From positions 88,710-152,709 of the forward strand of contig PBKC01000043.1 of the NCBI GenBank assembly GCA_002721365.1: a stretch of DNA of 64,000 nt. The letters are read 5' to 3'. The notes under the pieces are model-generated. The model saw only the letters and a list, made by a program, of their open reading frames with translations. It ran no database searches and was not told the origin of the DNA. Source of the DNA: Rhodospirillaceae bacterium (GTDB lineage Bacteria; Pseudomonadota; Alphaproteobacteria; GCA-2721365). Made by a program: the position numbers and the translations under genes. Shown in pieces: positions 1 through 14,418 of this stretch. Numbering within the stretch: position 1 is the stretch's first letter; each line of letters opens with the position of its first letter.

Positions 1-1285
1 CGGCGATCTGGGTGCCGAGCTTGGTTTGCAGAGCATCGTTCCCGGGGTTGTCCGAGATCAGCTTCTCCGCAAGCCGAGTCGCTTCGGCGCTGTTGCCGCT
101 GTTGAGCTGGGCGTTGGCGAGAATCGACACGACCTCGGAATCGTTGGGCTCTGCCTCTGCGACCGGCGTCAGAAGCTCGATCGCGCGCTCCGGCTGCGAT
201 TTCCGAAGAAAGGTGAGACCGAGAAGCTTCTTGGTGGCGACGCTGTCGGGCTCCAGCTCCAGCAAGCGCTTCAGGGAGGTTTCCGCTTGTTCGAGCTGAC
301 CCTGGCGCAGGTGAAGGACCGACATAAGGTAGAGGCCGGGCGGATAGGACCGGACGAAGGCCTCGACCTTCTGCAACGCCGTCAGTGCCTGCAGGTCCTG
401 ACCGGACCGCGCCAGCGAAAGGCCGCGGAGATAGTTCCCGAGGGGATGATTGGGAACGCGCGACAGCACGGCGTCGATATCCGCGTTCGCCTGTTCGGCC
501 TCGCCGTCCGCCAGCAGCATGGCTGCGCGGGCGAGTCTCGCGGGAACGTTGTTGGGGTCGAGTTCGATCGCCTTGGCGAACAGGGTCCGGGCCTTTTCCT
601 CGTCGCCGCTGCGGCGCGCCAGATCGCCCTTGAGGGCGATCGCGGCGACGGCCTCCGGGTCGATCTCCAATGCCTGGTCGGCGTAGTTCTCCGCGGTCTC
701 GAAGTCGCCTTGTTCGGCGTTCACCTGGGCGAGCCCGATCAGAATCTCGCTGGTCGGCTTCGTCTCCAACGCCTTGACGAGAGCGTTCTCCGCTTCATCG
801 AAGCGCTTGAGGCCGGTGAGCGCAAATCCCCGTGCGGTCAAGACGCGCGCTTCCAGCTCGGGTTCGCGGTCGCCGGCGCCGGGCTCGACGGTGCTCAGAA
901 CCTCGTCGTAGCGCCCTTGGCGCAGCAGGGCTTCGGCCATGGGGACCGAAATGCGTTCGGGCCCGACGCCCAGCCGTTCGGCTTTCTTGAGCTCGGCTTC
1001 GGCAGCGCGCGGGTCACCGGCTTTGAGATAGGCGGTCCCAAGGGCGAATCGCGCTTCCCCGTCGTCCGGCTCTTCCTTCACGGCGTTGCGAAGCTGAATC
1101 AGGGCCGCGCGGATGTCGCCCGACTGCATGTAGGTCTCGGCATCCGCGATGTAAGTCTCCGTGTTCCCGCCGGTCAGCCGCGCAACCACCGGAACGGCGA
1201 TCCCGACGCCGACGACGGCCAGACCGCCCAGGACGAACACCCAGACCGGCAACTTGGAGGACTTTTTGTCCTTCTTGTCCCTCAT
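1..1285 (-). CDS. prsT: PEP-CTERM/XrtA system TPR-repeat protein PrsT-like (C-terminus beyond window edge)
   Basis: Minus-strand reading frame open to the window edge, start ATG at 1285 (MRDKKDKKSSKLPVWVFVLGGLAVVGVGIAV: one N-terminal TM helix), then repeated TPR-like helices. Lies directly downstream of PrsR/PrsK. The ORF track shows only the antisense 26..1303 frame because this ORF has no stop in the window. Confidence 0.8.
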   Translation of the reverse strand, partial: MRDKKDKKSSKLPVWVFVLGGLAVVGVGIAVPVVARLTGGNTETYIADAETYMQSGDIRAALIQLRNAVKEEPDDGEARFALGTAYLKAGDPRAAEAELKKAERLGVGPERISVPMAEALLRQGRYDEVLSTVEPGAGDREPELEARVLTARGFALTGLKRFDEAENALVKALETKPTSEILIGLAQVNAEQGDFETAENYADQALEIDPEAVAAIALKGDLARRSGDEEKARTLFAKAIELDPNNVPARLARAAMLLADGEAEQANADIDAVLSRVPNHPLGNYLRGLSLARSGQDLQALTALQKVEAFVRSYPPGLYLMSVLHLRQGQLEQAETSLKRLLELEPDSVATKKLLGLTFLRKSQPERAIELLTPVAEAEPNDSEVVSILANAQLNSGNSAEATRLAEKLISDNPGNDALQTKLGTQIA

Positions 1286-1353
1286 TCCGAACTCCGTGAG
1301 TAGGTGTGCCGCACCGGCGGCAGATCCGTCAGCCACGCCCCCGCGCGGCGTGA

Positions 1354-2724
1354 TCAGTCCTTGAGCGTGATCTGTAGATTCTTCATCAGATCGTAAAGGG
1401 TCGGGCGGCTGATACCGAGCAGCTTGGTCGCCTTGGAGACGTTCCCCTGCGCCAGAGCCAGGGCGCGCTGCACCGATTCCCGCTCCGTCTTCTCGCGCAT
1501 TTCGCGGAGCGTGGGAACCCGTTCCAGTCCCTCGACTTCCGGGAGTTCCAGGTCCTCGGCGCTGATCACCTTGGCTTCCGTCATGATGATCGACTTCTTC
1601 ACCCGGTTTTCGAGCTCACGGATGTTGCCTGGCCAGTTGTAGCCGTTCAACGCCGCCAGAGCCGAGTCCGAAAAGCCGCGAATCGACTTGTTGAACTGCT
1701 TGTTCATCTTGTCGAGGAAGAAGCGCGCCAGCAGCACCGCATCGCCCTGCCGGTCGCGGAGCGGCGGAACCGAGAGATGGATCTCGTTCAGGCGGTAATA
1801 GAGGTCCTCGCGGAACTCTCCCGACTGCATCATCGCCTGGAGATCCTGGTTGGTCGCGCAGACGATGCGGACATCGACCGGGATCGGTTTGCGCCCGCCC
1901 AGACGTTCGATCACCCGGTCCTGCAGGAATCGGAGCAGCTTGGCCTGAAGGCTCAAGGGCATGTCGCCGATTTCATCGAGGAACAGCGTTCCGCCGTCGG
2001 CCACCTCGACCTTGCCGATCGTCTGCTTGGTGGCACCGGTGAAAGCGCCCTTCTCGTAGCCGAACATCTCGCTTTCGAGCAGGTTTTCCGGAATTGCCGC
2101 GCAGTTCACGGCGACGAAGTTGCCGCTCGATCTCGGGCTGGCATCGTGTAGGGCGCGCGCCAGCAACTCCTTGCCGGTGCCGCTTTCCCCCGTAATCAGG
2201 ACGGTCACGTCGGCGCCGGCGACCTTCTCGACGGTATGGCAGATGCGCTGCATCTCCGGGTCGCCGGTGACGATTCCCGCAAAGGGCGCGCTGGAGCTGC
2301 GGGTAAGACGCCGGTTCTCTTCCTCCAGCTTGTAGAGGCGCCACGCCCGCTCGATGATCATCGACAGCTTCTCGATGTCGACGGGCTTCGAATAGAAGTC
2401 GTAGGCGCCCATGCCGATGGCACGGACGGCGTTGCCGCGTTCCTCGTTGCCGCTGGCGATGATGACCTTGGCGCCGGGATTGTGGCGCAGGATCGCTTCC
2501 AGGGTCGCCAGACCTTCGCTTGCGCCGTTGGGATCCGGCGGCAGGCCAAGATCCAGCACCACGACGGGCGGCTCCTCCGACCGGAACAGAGTCAGCGCCG
2601 ATTCGCGATCGCCGGCCACGAAGACTTCGTAATCCGATATCGCCCAGCGCATCTGCTTCTGAAGGCCGGGGTCGTCCTCGACGAGCAACAGTTTGAGTGC
2701 GTCTTCGGTCACGTCAGCTTCCAA
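1354..2724 (-). CDS. prsR: PEP-CTERM-box sigma54-dependent response regulator PrsR
   Basis: N-terminal receiver domain (LLLVEDDPGLQKQ), AAA+ sigma54 interaction domain (GESGTGKELLARALH, GAFTGA, LFLDEIGDMP), C-terminal Fis-type HTH (SKATKLLGISRPTLYDLMKNL). A GTG at 2712 overlapping the prsK stop is an alternative start. Confidence 0.9.
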   Translation of the reverse strand: MEADVTEDALKLLLVEDDPGLQKQMRWAISDYEVFVAGDRESALTLFRSEEPPVVVLDLGLPPDPNGASEGLATLEAILRHNPGAKVIIASGNEERGNAVRAIGMGAYDFYSKPVDIEKLSMIIERAWRLYKLEEENRRLTRSSSAPFAGIVTGDPEMQRICHTVEKVAGADVTVLITGESGTGKELLARALHDASPRSSGNFVAVNCAAIPENLLESEMFGYEKGAFTGATKQTIGKVEVADGGTLFLDEIGDMPLSLQAKLLRFLQDRVIERLGGRKPIPVDVRIVCATNQDLQAMMQSGEFREDLYYRLNEIHLSVPPLRDRQGDAVLLARFFLDKMNKQFNKSIRGFSDSALAALNGYNWPGNIRELENRVKKSIIMTEAKVISAEDLELPEVEGLERVPTLREMREKTERESVQRALALAQGNVSKATKLLGISRPTLYDLMKNLQITLKD

Positions 2725-4855
2725 CCTTTCGCAGGGGCATCGCCGGATGTTCCGCGGCCGCGAGGCCGATCCGCATCGTCGTTCCGACCTGCGGTGCGCT
2801 CATGACCTCCAGCTTGCCTCCCATCTCGTTGACCAGATGTCGCGCCTGGTAGGTCCCAAGACCCGAACCACCCGACTTCGTCGTGTGGAGCGGTTTGAAC
2901 AGGTGGTCGCGGATGAAGTCCGCGTCCATTCCCGGGCCGTCGTCGATGATGTCCAGATACACCATGTCGCCCTCCCGGCTGGTCTCGATCGCCACATTAC
3001 CGTTCTCGCCCGCCGCTTCGAAGGCATTCTGCAACAAGTGCCGCAGCACCGTCTCCAGATGCCCGATATTGGCCAAGACCGACAGGTCCGCGGCCGATGG
3101 TTCGTAGGTGATCTCGCGACCGCTCTCGGCCCAGGAATCGACCAGCGGCGGCAGCAGGTTGCCCAGTGCGACGACCTCGGTCTGCACGTCCTCGGCGGCG
3201 GGAGGTTCCGGGTCCGAAGCGGTCTGGGGGCCGACATCCGGGCCGCCGATGCGAGCCCGCTCCAGCTGCAGTTGCCCCAGAAGCTCATGCATCTTTTCCA
3301 CCGTGTGCTGGACAGTGGTCATCAGGTCTTCCTGGAATTCGGGGTTGTGGCGGTGTTTCTCGGCGTTCCGCATCATCAGCGAAAGCTGGCTGACGATGTT
3401 CTTGATGTCGTGCACGACGAAGGCGAAACGGCGATTGAACTCCTTGAGGTTCTGGGCGTCGACCAGGCTCTTCAGCGCCTCTTCCTCGGCGAGGTAGCTG
3501 GCGATCTGCAAGCCCACCGTCTTCAGCAGCAGCAGGTCTTCCCACTGAAGCGTCTGCGGTGCCCGCGGCTTGCCGAGCAGGATAAAGCCCTGAACCCGGT
3601 CCCTGTGGGCGCAGGGGACCACCAGCCATGCGCGTTTGAGGGTATGGAGCCATTCCGGTACGACGTTCGCCGCAGGATCATCCGCCTCTTCGCCGACCCG
3701 GGTGAGATCGATGACCGCGCGCGTTTCCGCCAGATAGGTGACGAGGGGAGAATCGCCGGCGACATGCGGCAAGTCCTTCGGGAAGTTCCATGTCGCCGCG
3801 GGCTGGAACTGGTCTTCGTCGATACGGCGCACCCAGATCGCGCCGGCCGGGCTTTCGACGATGTTGGCGACGGCGCGTATGGCACGGTCGTGCAGCGGCC
3901 CGCTCGCCGAAGACAGCGTGTCGATAAAGCGTAGCCATTCGGCGCGATAGTCGTAGCGGTGCGAGAAGAAGTTCCGGCTGATCGCCAGACGCAGCCAGGC
4001 GCGCAGGGTCTCGGAGAACAGGGCGACCAGGATCACGGCGACGGCGGTGGCGAAGAACACCATCTGCGCGAGCGTGCCCCATTCGCCGCCGATCTCCCGC
4101 AGGTAGTAGCCGGCCGCCGCCATCACGATCAGATAGATGCCGCTGCCCACCACGGTCGCGGTGTGGAATACCGCCTGGCGGGATATGTGAACCTCGACCG
4201 ACCAGTCGTGATTCCGGCTCGCGGCGATCGCGATCAACGGCACGGTGACGACATTCACCGCGCCGCGCGCCGCGAACAGGCTGGGATCGAGTCGGTTGAA
4301 CAGCAGGGCGTCGGAGAAGAGGTAGAAATCGTAACCGAACATCAGCCCGGCGCCGAGAATGAGATGCTTCAGCGACCAGAGGGATTCGCCGGGTGCGTTA
4401 CGGAAGATGTTTTCGAGCAGCAGCAGCCCGATGACGGCGAGCGCGAGGCGGGAAATGATGCCGATCGAGGCGGGGAGGTTGGGGCCTTCCGCGAAGATGT
4501 CGGTGCCGCGCACGAATTCCGCCGCAGTTCCCGGAATGGCGATCACGGCGAGCGCAACCAGGCACAGAACCCGCACGCGCGGTCCGAACCAGGGCATTCG
4601 GCGGGCGACGAGGCTGCCGATGAACACCAGCCAAAGGCTGGTTCGCGCCATCTCGGTGATGGCAGCGAGATGGATCAGCCCGATCTCGGGGAAGACCGTC
4701 GCCAGCGCCACCACACCGGCCCATAGGGCGGAACAGGCGACGGCGGCGAGCAGCAGGTGACCGAGAACGCCTTCGCGTTCCGTGACCAGGATCAGGCCGG
4801 TCAGCAGCAGGAAAGCAACAAATGCAGCGCCGTGACTCGCGAGGCTGACGACCAT
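2714..4855 (-). CDS. prsK: PEP-CTERM/XrtA system membrane histidine kinase PrsK
   Basis: Multiple N-terminal TM helices, GAF-like middle, HisKA (FAFVVHDIKNIVSQLSLM) and HATPase (DDGPGMD, GGSGLGTYQARHLV). Paired with PrsR. Confidence 0.9.
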   Translation of the reverse strand: MVVSLASHGAAFVAFLLLTGLILVTEREGVLGHLLLAAVACSALWAGVVALATVFPEIGLIHLAAITEMARTSLWLVFIGSLVARRMPWFGPRVRVLCLVALAVIAIPGTAAEFVRGTDIFAEGPNLPASIGIISRLALAVIGLLLLENIFRNAPGESLWSLKHLILGAGLMFGYDFYLFSDALLFNRLDPSLFAARGAVNVVTVPLIAIAASRNHDWSVEVHISRQAVFHTATVVGSGIYLIVMAAAGYYLREIGGEWGTLAQMVFFATAVAVILVALFSETLRAWLRLAISRNFFSHRYDYRAEWLRFIDTLSSASGPLHDRAIRAVANIVESPAGAIWVRRIDEDQFQPAATWNFPKDLPHVAGDSPLVTYLAETRAVIDLTRVGEEADDPAANVVPEWLHTLKRAWLVVPCAHRDRVQGFILLGKPRAPQTLQWEDLLLLKTVGLQIASYLAEEEALKSLVDAQNLKEFNRRFAFVVHDIKNIVSQLSLMMRNAEKHRHNPEFQEDLMTTVQHTVEKMHELLGQLQLERARIGGPDVGPQTASDPEPPAAEDVQTEVVALGNLLPPLVDSWAESGREITYEPSAADLSVLANIGHLETVLRHLLQNAFEAAGENGNVAIETSREGDMVYLDIIDDGPGMDADFIRDHLFKPLHTTKSGGSGLGTYQARHLVNEMGGKLEVMSAPQVGTTMRIGLAAAEHPAMPLRKVGS

Positions 4856-4872
4856 GGGCCGTGTCGTTCAGT

Positions 4873-6282
4873 TTACCGGACGCCGGCCGGCCAGAAGATC
4901 ACCCGGACGGTCTGAAGGATGATGATTATATCGAGAAACAGGCTGCGATTCTTCACGTAGTAGAGATCGTAGGAGAGTTTCTCCTTGGCGTCCTCAACCG
5001 ACGCGCCGTAGGGGTAGTTGATCTGCGCCCATCCGGTGATCCCCGGCTTGGCGCAGTGGCGCTCGTGATAGTAGGGGATCTGCTCCGCCAGGCTGGTGAC
5101 GAAGACGGGGCGTTCGGGGCGCGGTCCGACGAAGCTCATCTCACCGCGCAGGACATTGAGGATCTGCGGAATCTCGTCGATCCGAGTCTTGCGAAGGAAG
5201 GAGCCGGAGCGGGTGATGCGCGAGTCGTTCTGCGCTGCCCAGCGCGGACCGTCGGCCTCCGCATCGGTCCGCATGCTGCGGAACTTGAACAGCATGAACG
5301 GCTTGCCGTGCAGTCCCGTCCGCTCCTGGCGATAGAAGATCGGTCCGGGGCTGTCGAGCTTGACGACGATCGCTGCCGTCACCGTGAGCGGCAAGGTGAA
5401 CAAAAGGAAGATCACGCTGAGCAGCAGGTCGAAAGCGCGCTTGGTCGCGTCGCCGAACGCGCTGAAGTTGAAGCCGTCCGAGAAAACCAGCCAACTCGCC
5501 TGAAGATCGTCCGGGTTGACCCGGCCGAGCTCCCTTTCCATGAAAGCCAAGGGCTCCGAGACGCGAATTCCGGACATCTTGCAGCGCAGCAGGGCGTCGA
5601 CCGGCAGGCCACGACGATTGTCGGGGCATACCACCACCTCGTCGACATCGCCCTGGAACAGCAGTCCCATGAGCCCATCCGCATCGGATGACGACCGGCT
5701 GATACGGGCGGTGTGTTCGACCTCCGAAGGCTCATCGTCCAGCGCGATGCAGCGGACGATGTCGTAACGCGGCGCGGCATCGGCCGCGATCATCCGGCGG
5801 AGCTTCGCCGCGCGGCTGCCGGCGCCGAGGATGACGACCTTCTCGCGGAAGAAACGGCCATCCGAAACCAGGGCGAACGTCCAGCGGGTGATCAGCAGAA
5901 CGCCGACCAGCACGCTGAAACCCAGGGCCACATCCAGGGGCCGCGGGTACTGCGTCAGGGGTGCGGTCGTGACGTAAAGGTAGCCGATCGCGAACAGGGT
6001 GATCGTGACGGCAGACAGACCTACCGCCAGACGGAAGAACATCACCCGTCGATTGGTGATGACGTCTTTGTTGTACAGTCCCAGCGAGGCAAATATAGAA
6101 ATAAATATGACAAACAAAAATATGCCCGCATATATGAATACAAGCGGGCCTTCGGTGTTCTTGAGGACTTCGTCGATCCGGTATTCCCAGAGAAGACCGA
6201 CTACTGTCAAGAAGAGGAGGGCCTCAATCAGGCCAAAGGCGATCGAAAGACCGGAGATATGATGCTTGAAGACGCGAATCAT
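4873..6282 (-). CDS. Polyprenyl-phosphate sugar transferase, PEP-CTERM/XrtA-associated glycosyltransferase (EpsB-like)
   Basis: Several TM helices plus C-terminal bacterial sugar transferase domain (KRAFDLLLSVIFLLFTLP...FYRQERTGLHGKPFMLFKFRSM...LRKTRIDEIPQILNVLRGEMSFVGPRPERP). Confidence 0.9.
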   Translation of the reverse strand: MIRVFKHHISGLSIAFGLIEALLFLTVVGLLWEYRIDEVLKNTEGPLVFIYAGIFLFVIFISIFASLGLYNKDVITNRRVMFFRLAVGLSAVTITLFAIGYLYVTTAPLTQYPRPLDVALGFSVLVGVLLITRWTFALVSDGRFFREKVVILGAGSRAAKLRRMIAADAAPRYDIVRCIALDDEPSEVEHTARISRSSSDADGLMGLLFQGDVDEVVVCPDNRRGLPVDALLRCKMSGIRVSEPLAFMERELGRVNPDDLQASWLVFSDGFNFSAFGDATKRAFDLLLSVIFLLFTLPLTVTAAIVVKLDSPGPIFYRQERTGLHGKPFMLFKFRSMRTDAEADGPRWAAQNDSRITRSGSFLRKTRIDEIPQILNVLRGEMSFVGPRPERPVFVTSLAEQIPYYHERHCAKPGITGWAQINYPYGASVEDAKEKLSYDLYYVKNRSLFLDIIIILQTVRVIFWPAGVR

Positions 6283-6495
6283 GGGATCGTTCGGTCAATT
6301 ATCCTGACTGAGAGCCGTCGGCAACAAGCAGCAAGGCCAATTGCCGATGTGACGCTGCTAGATAAGCACGAAGGCTGTTACTAGAGCGTTAACCTGCGAC
6401 AAGCAGCGCGAGGGGGGAGCGACAGCGATTGTCGCCTCTGATCCGGAAAGGTAGCCTAGCGCAGTTCGGAAACGAAGTCGCCATACGCGGGTAGT

Positions 6496-7419
6496 ATGAA
6501 AACATTTCTGGTCACGGGAGGTTGCGGGTTCATCGGCACTCACGTCGTGCAGATGCTTATGGACCGGGGCGATGCGGTACGGGTGCTCGACGACCTGTCC
6601 ACGGGCAAGCGCGAGAAGCTGGTGCCGGGGGCTTCGCTGATCCTGGGCGATGTCGCCGACGCGGCGACCGTCCGGGCCGCCATGGACGGAGTCGACGGAT
6701 GTTTTCATTTGGCGGCCGTGGCGTCGGTGGCGAAGTATCATGACGATCTCCTGCACTGCACGCGCGTGAACCATGTGGGGACGCTCACCATTATGGCGGA
6801 GGCGGCGGCCCGAGGCGTGCCGGTCGTCTACGCGTCATCTGCGGCAGCCTACGGCAATTACGACGGCGTTGTTGTGACGGAGGACACACCACCGCGTCCA
6901 ATTTCCGGCTACGGGGCCGACAAGCTCAGCGGCGAATGGCATGCGCGAGCTTTGTGCGCGACGTCCGGGGCGCGCATCCGGGCGCTCAGGTTCTTCAACG
7001 TGTTCGGTCCCGGCCAGCTTCCCGACTCGCAATATGCCGGGGTCATATCCCTGTTCTTCGACCGGGCCATGAAGGAGGAACCCCTCCGCATCTTCGGCGA
7101 CGGCCTGCAGACGCGGGACTTCGTTTTCGTCAAGGACGTGTGCCGCTTCATCCTCGCCGCAATGGACAGCGACGCTCCGGGCTTCTCGGTCCACAACGTG
7201 TGCACGGGACGGACGACCACCGTTCTCGACCTCGCCCACCAGATTCTCGAAACCTGCGGCGCCGATGTCCCGATCGAGCATATGCCGCCGCGGGAGGACG
7301 ATATTCGCCATTCCGCAGGCTCCTCGGCGGCGGCTGAAGCCGCGCTCGGTATCCGTGCCGAAACGCCGCTCAGCGATGGCCTCGCCGCGCTTCACGAGTC
7401 GCTGGTCGCCGCTCGCTGA
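6496..7419 (+). CDS. NAD-dependent epimerase/dehydratase (UDP-glucose 4-epimerase-like)
   Basis: Rossmann motif TGGCGFIGTHVVQ, catalytic YGADK (YxxxK), extended SDR layout. Confidence 0.85.
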   Translation: MKTFLVTGGCGFIGTHVVQMLMDRGDAVRVLDDLSTGKREKLVPGASLILGDVADAATVRAAMDGVDGCFHLAAVASVAKYHDDLLHCTRVNHVGTLTIMAEAAARGVPVVYASSAAAYGNYDGVVVTEDTPPRPISGYGADKLSGEWHARALCATSGARIRALRFFNVFGPGQLPDSQYAGVISLFFDRAMKEEPLRIFGDGLQTRDFVFVKDVCRFILAAMDSDAPGFSVHNVCTGRTTTVLDLAHQILETCGADVPIEHMPPREDDIRHSAGSSAAAEAALGIRAETPLSDGLAALHESLVAAR

Positions 7420-7705
7420 GTGCGGCGGGCGCTTCGCAGGCCTCTGATCGGGGCGCGAGGTACCGGGCCGGCCCCAGCCTTCCATCGAGCCGCCAGGTCG
7501 GCAGGTCGCGCTTACCGGCCTTTCCGCTGCTGGAGTCCTTCCGGACTTCGGCGCGCAAAGTTTCACGGGCTCGAAAACGACCGAAGGGGTTCTATTGTTG
7601 TACCTGCATACCGGGTGGGGCCGTGCCGGCGTGCCGTTTCAGCGATGATTGGCGCGGTTCCAGCCGCGCCTCGTTTTGTCGTCTGTCTGTTCGGACAGGA
7701 GAGCC

Positions 7706-11056
<3,351 letters not shown>

Positions 11057-11124
11057 CCAATCCATCACTGCCTCGGCACCTCGATACCGCCGGGGCGAGA
11101 CCGTCGGCAGGAAAGCGAACCGGC

Positions 11125-14100
11125 ATGATCCAGCGTGACGACCCGCAGTGGTACAAGGACGCCGTCATCTATCAGGTGCACGTGAAGTCGTTCTTCGATT
11201 CCAACAATGACGGGATCGGTGACTTCCCAGGGCTGATCGAGAAGCTGGACTACATCCAGGACCTCGGCGTCACGGTCATCTGGCTGCTGCCGTTCTATCC
11301 GTCGCCGCTTCGCGACGACGGCTACGACATCGCCGACTACCGGAATATCAATCCGTCCTACGGGACGATGCGTGACTTCCGCCGCTTCATCCGCGCGGCC
11401 CACGAGCGCAATATCCGCGTCATCACCGAACTGGTGATCAACCACACGTCCGACCAGCATCCCTGGTTTCAGCGCGCTCGCAAGGCGAAGCCCGGTTCCG
11501 CCTACCGCGACTTCTACGTCTGGAGCGACACGGACCATAAGTTCGAGGAAACGCGGATCATTTTCCTCGACACCGAGAACTCCAACTGGGCGTGGGATGC
11601 CGAAGCCAAGGCCTATTACTGGCATCGGTTCTATTCGCACCAGCCCGATCTCAATTTCGACAATCCCCGCGTGCTCCGCGAGGTGCTGAACGTTCTCCAC
11701 TACTGGTTCGACATGGGTGTCGACGGGCTGCGCCTGGACGCCGTGCCCTATCTGGTCGAGCGCGAGGGCACCAACAACGAGAACCTGCCGGAGACCCACG
11801 CGATCCTGAAGAAGATCAGGGCCGAGGTCGACGCGCACTTCCCCGACCGCATGCTGCTCGCCGAGGCCAACCAGTGGCCGGAGGACACGCAGGAATATTT
11901 CGGCAGCGGCGACGAATGCCACATGGCGTTCCACTTCCCGCTGATGCCGCGCATGTACATGGCGATCGCCCAGGAAGACCGCTATCCGATCACCGACATC
12001 ATCCGCCAGATGCCGGAGATCCCGGACAACTGCCAATGGGCGATCTTCCTCAGGAACCATGACGAACTGACCCTCGAAATGGTGACCGACCAGGAACGCG
12101 ACTATCTGTGGGAGACCTATGCCTCCGACCGGCGGGCGCGCCTCAACCTGGGCATTCGCCGCCGCCTCGCGCCGCTGCTCGAGCGCGATCGCCGGAAGAT
12201 CGAGCTGATGAACGCTCTGCTGCTGTCGATGCCGGGGACGCCGGTGATCTATTACGGCGACGAGCTTGGCATGGGCGACAACATCTTCCTCGGCGACCGC
12301 GACGGCGTCAGGACGCCGATGCAGTGGTCGCCCGACCGCAATGCCGGGTTTTCGAAGGCCGATCCGGCGCGGCTGTTCCTGCCGCCGATCATGGACCCGA
12401 TCTACGGCTTCGGCGCGGTGAACGTCGAGGCGCAGCAGCGCGACGTCTCCTCGCTGCTCAACTGGACCAAGCGCATGGTCGCGGTCCGTCAGGCGCGCAA
12501 GGCGTTCGGCCGCGGCGAGTTCTCGCTTCTCTATCCCGGCAACCGCAAGATCCTCGCCTACCTCGTGGAGCATGGTGACGAAGTCATCCTGTGCGTCGCC
12601 AATCTGTCACGCTCGGCTCAGGCGGTGGAGCTCGACCTGTCGCGCTTCAAGGGGCGGGTACCGGTCGAGCTTCTGGGGCGGACGACCTTTCCGCCGATCG
12701 GCGACCTCACCTATCTCCTGACCCTCACCGGCTACGGCTTCTACTGGTTCGTTCTCGCCGAGGAGGCGGAGGTGCCGAGCTGGCACCAGCATGTGCCGGA
12801 ACCGCTGCCGGAGTTCGTCACCATCGTCCTGCGCCATGGCTGGCAGAGTCTGGGTGAAGGGGATCGGCATCTCGAGGTGTCGGTGCTGCCGTCCTATCTG
12901 CCGAAGCAACGCTGGTTCGCGGCGAAGGATGACCGCATTACGGCTGCGGGGCTGGTCGAAGCCGCCGAGGTGAAGGCCGGCGGCGAGAGCTTCCTGCTCG
13001 CCGAGATCGACGTCTCCCTGGCGGGCGCGAGCGAAACGCAGCGCTACCATCTGCCGCTCGCCGTTTCCTGGCAGGAGAGTGCCGCAACGCTCGGGTCGCC
13101 CCTTCTGCCTTTCGTGCTCGCCAAGGCGCGGCGTGGCCCCAGGGTCGGTGTCCTCTATGACGCGACGGCGGCTGAGGCCTTCCCCCGCACCATGGTGTCC
13201 GCCATACGGGAAGGCCGGGAGATCCCCGTCCGCGACGGCACCGTCCGATTCTGGGCGACCGCACGGATCGGCGATATCGCAGTGACGGAGGAAACCGAGA
13301 CCCGCAGACTCGGCGTCGAGCAGAGCAACACGTCCTCGATGATCGGCGACCAGGCGATTCTCAAGGTCTACCGCCGGCTCTCCAAGGGTATCCATCCCGA
13401 GATAGAGATCGGCCGGTTCCTGACGGAAGTCGCCGGCTTCGAGAACACGCCGTCCTTGCTCGGGGCCGTCGAGCATGTCGCCGAGGATGGGACGCCCACC
13501 GCGCTCGCCGTGCTGCAGGGCTTCGTCCGGAATCAGGGTGACGGCTGGGGATACACGCTGGACTATCTCCAGCGCTATCTCGACGAAGCGCTCCTGGTCG
13601 ACGGCTCCGAACCCGGCGAAGAAGCCGACGGGCCGCACGACTCGTATCGCGACCTTGCGGCGGCTCTGGGCCGCCGGACGGCGGAGCTGCACCGGGCCTT
13701 CGCCACGCCGACCGACGATCCGGCGTTCGCGGCTGAGCCGATCGGCAAGGGCGACCTCGACGGGTGGCGGAAGGCGGTGATCGACCAGGCGGAGCGCGCC
13801 TTCGATGCCGTGGCCGCCGCACGGGGTGACATGCCGGCCGCGGGGCAGTCGGCCGCCGAGGCGCTTTTGGCGCATCGGCGTGCGTGCATGGCGGCGATCC
13901 GCGATCTCACCGCCAAGCCGGTGAAGGCGGTGAAAACCCGCCTGCATGGTGACTATCACCTGGGACAGGTGGTGGTCGCCGAGAGCGACGTCTTCCTTCT
14001 GGATTTCGAGGGAGAGCCGGCGCGGACCCTTGCCGAACGCCGGATGAAGACCTCTGTCCTGAAGGATGTCGGCGGCATGCTGCGCTCGTTCGACTATGCG

Positions 14101-14418
14101 GCGTCAGCGACCCAGATGCAGCTGGCCGAGCATCAGCCCCAGGCGGCGGAATCCCTCGGCGCGCTCGCTGTCGCTTGGCGCGACTCGGCCTCTGCAGCCT
14201 TCCTCGACGCCTACCGGGAAACCATCGCCGGCTCACCGGTCTGGCCGGAAGACGAAGCGCGGGCGGACGAGCTGATCGCGCTCTTCACACTCGAAAAGGC
14301 GCTCTACGAGATCTGTTACGAAGCCGCCAACAGGCCGCAATGGCTGAGCATTCCGGTTCGCGGCGTGCTGGCGATCCTCGAATCCCGTCAGACAAGCGGA
14401 GGTGCTGCCGATGGCTGA
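11125..14418 (+). CDS. treS: Maltose alpha-D-glucosyltransferase (trehalose synthase) fused to maltokinase
   Basis: Start ATG 11125. TreS motifs ([72 protein letters not shown]); C-terminal ~500 aa aminoglycoside-phosphotransferase/Mak-like ([41 protein letters not shown]). Confidence 0.92.
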   Translation: MIQRDDPQWYKDAVIYQVHVKSFFDSNNDGIGDFPGLIEKLDYIQDLGVTVIWLLPFYPSPLRDDGYDIADYRNINPSYGTMRDFRRFIRAAHERNIRVITELVINHTSDQHPWFQRARKAKPGSAYRDFYVWSDTDHKFEETRIIFLDTENSNWAWDAEAKAYYWHRFYSHQPDLNFDNPRVLREVLNVLHYWFDMGVDGLRLDAVPYLVEREGTNNENLPETHAILKKIRAEVDAHFPDRMLLAEANQWPEDTQEYFGSGDECHMAFHFPLMPRMYMAIAQEDRYPITDIIRQMPEIPDNCQWAIFLRNHDELTLEMVTDQERDYLWETYASDRRARLNLGIRRRLAPLLERDRRKIELMNALLLSMPGTPVIYYGDELGMGDNIFLGDRDGVRTPMQWSPDRNAGFSKADPARLFLPPIMDPIYGFGAVNVEAQQRDVSSLLNWTKRMVAVRQARKAFGRGEFSLLYPGNRKILAYLVEHGDEVILCVANLSRSAQAVELDLSRFKGRVPVELLGRTTFPPIGDLTYLLTLTGYGFYWFVLAEEAEVPSWHQHVPEPLPEFVTIVLRHGWQSLGEGDRHLEVSVLPSYLPKQRWFAAKDDRITAAGLVEAAEVKAGGESFLLAEIDVSLAGASETQRYHLPLAVSWQESAATLGSPLLPFVLAKARRGPRVGVLYDATAAEAFPRTMVSAIREGREIPVRDGTVRFWATARIGDIAVTEETETRRLGVEQSNTSSMIGDQAILKVYRRLSKGIHPEIEIGRFLTEVAGFENTPSLLGAVEHVAEDGTPTALAVLQGFVRNQGDGWGYTLDYLQRYLDEALLVDGSEPGEEADGPHDSYRDLAAALGRRTAELHRAFATPTDDPAFAAEPIGKGDLDGWRKAVIDQAERAFDAVAAARGDMPAAGQSAAEALLAHRRACMAAIRDLTAKPVKAVKTRLHGDYHLGQVVVAESDVFLLDFEGEPARTLAERRMKTSVLKDVGGMLRSFDYAASATQMQLAEHQPQAAESLGALAVAWRDSASAAFLDAYRETIAGSPVWPEDEARADELIALFTLEKALYEICYEAANRPQWLSIPVRGVLAILESRQTSGGAADG

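Noticed and set aside
9-62. Possible tRNA, rRNA or CRISPR features anywhere in the window
   Set aside because: No tRNA-like cloverleaf, rRNA core sequence or regularly spaced direct repeats were recognised on reading; a dedicated tRNA/CRISPR scan would be needed to exclude short features.
26-1303. Long plus-strand ORF (425 aa), and many similar long ORFs opposite recognised genes
   Set aside because: Antisense shadow frames typical of high-GC DNA; the minus-strand frame encodes a coherent TPR protein. The same reasoning removes the antisense ORFs across the glg/tre operon, PAP2/GT39 cluster and pheST.
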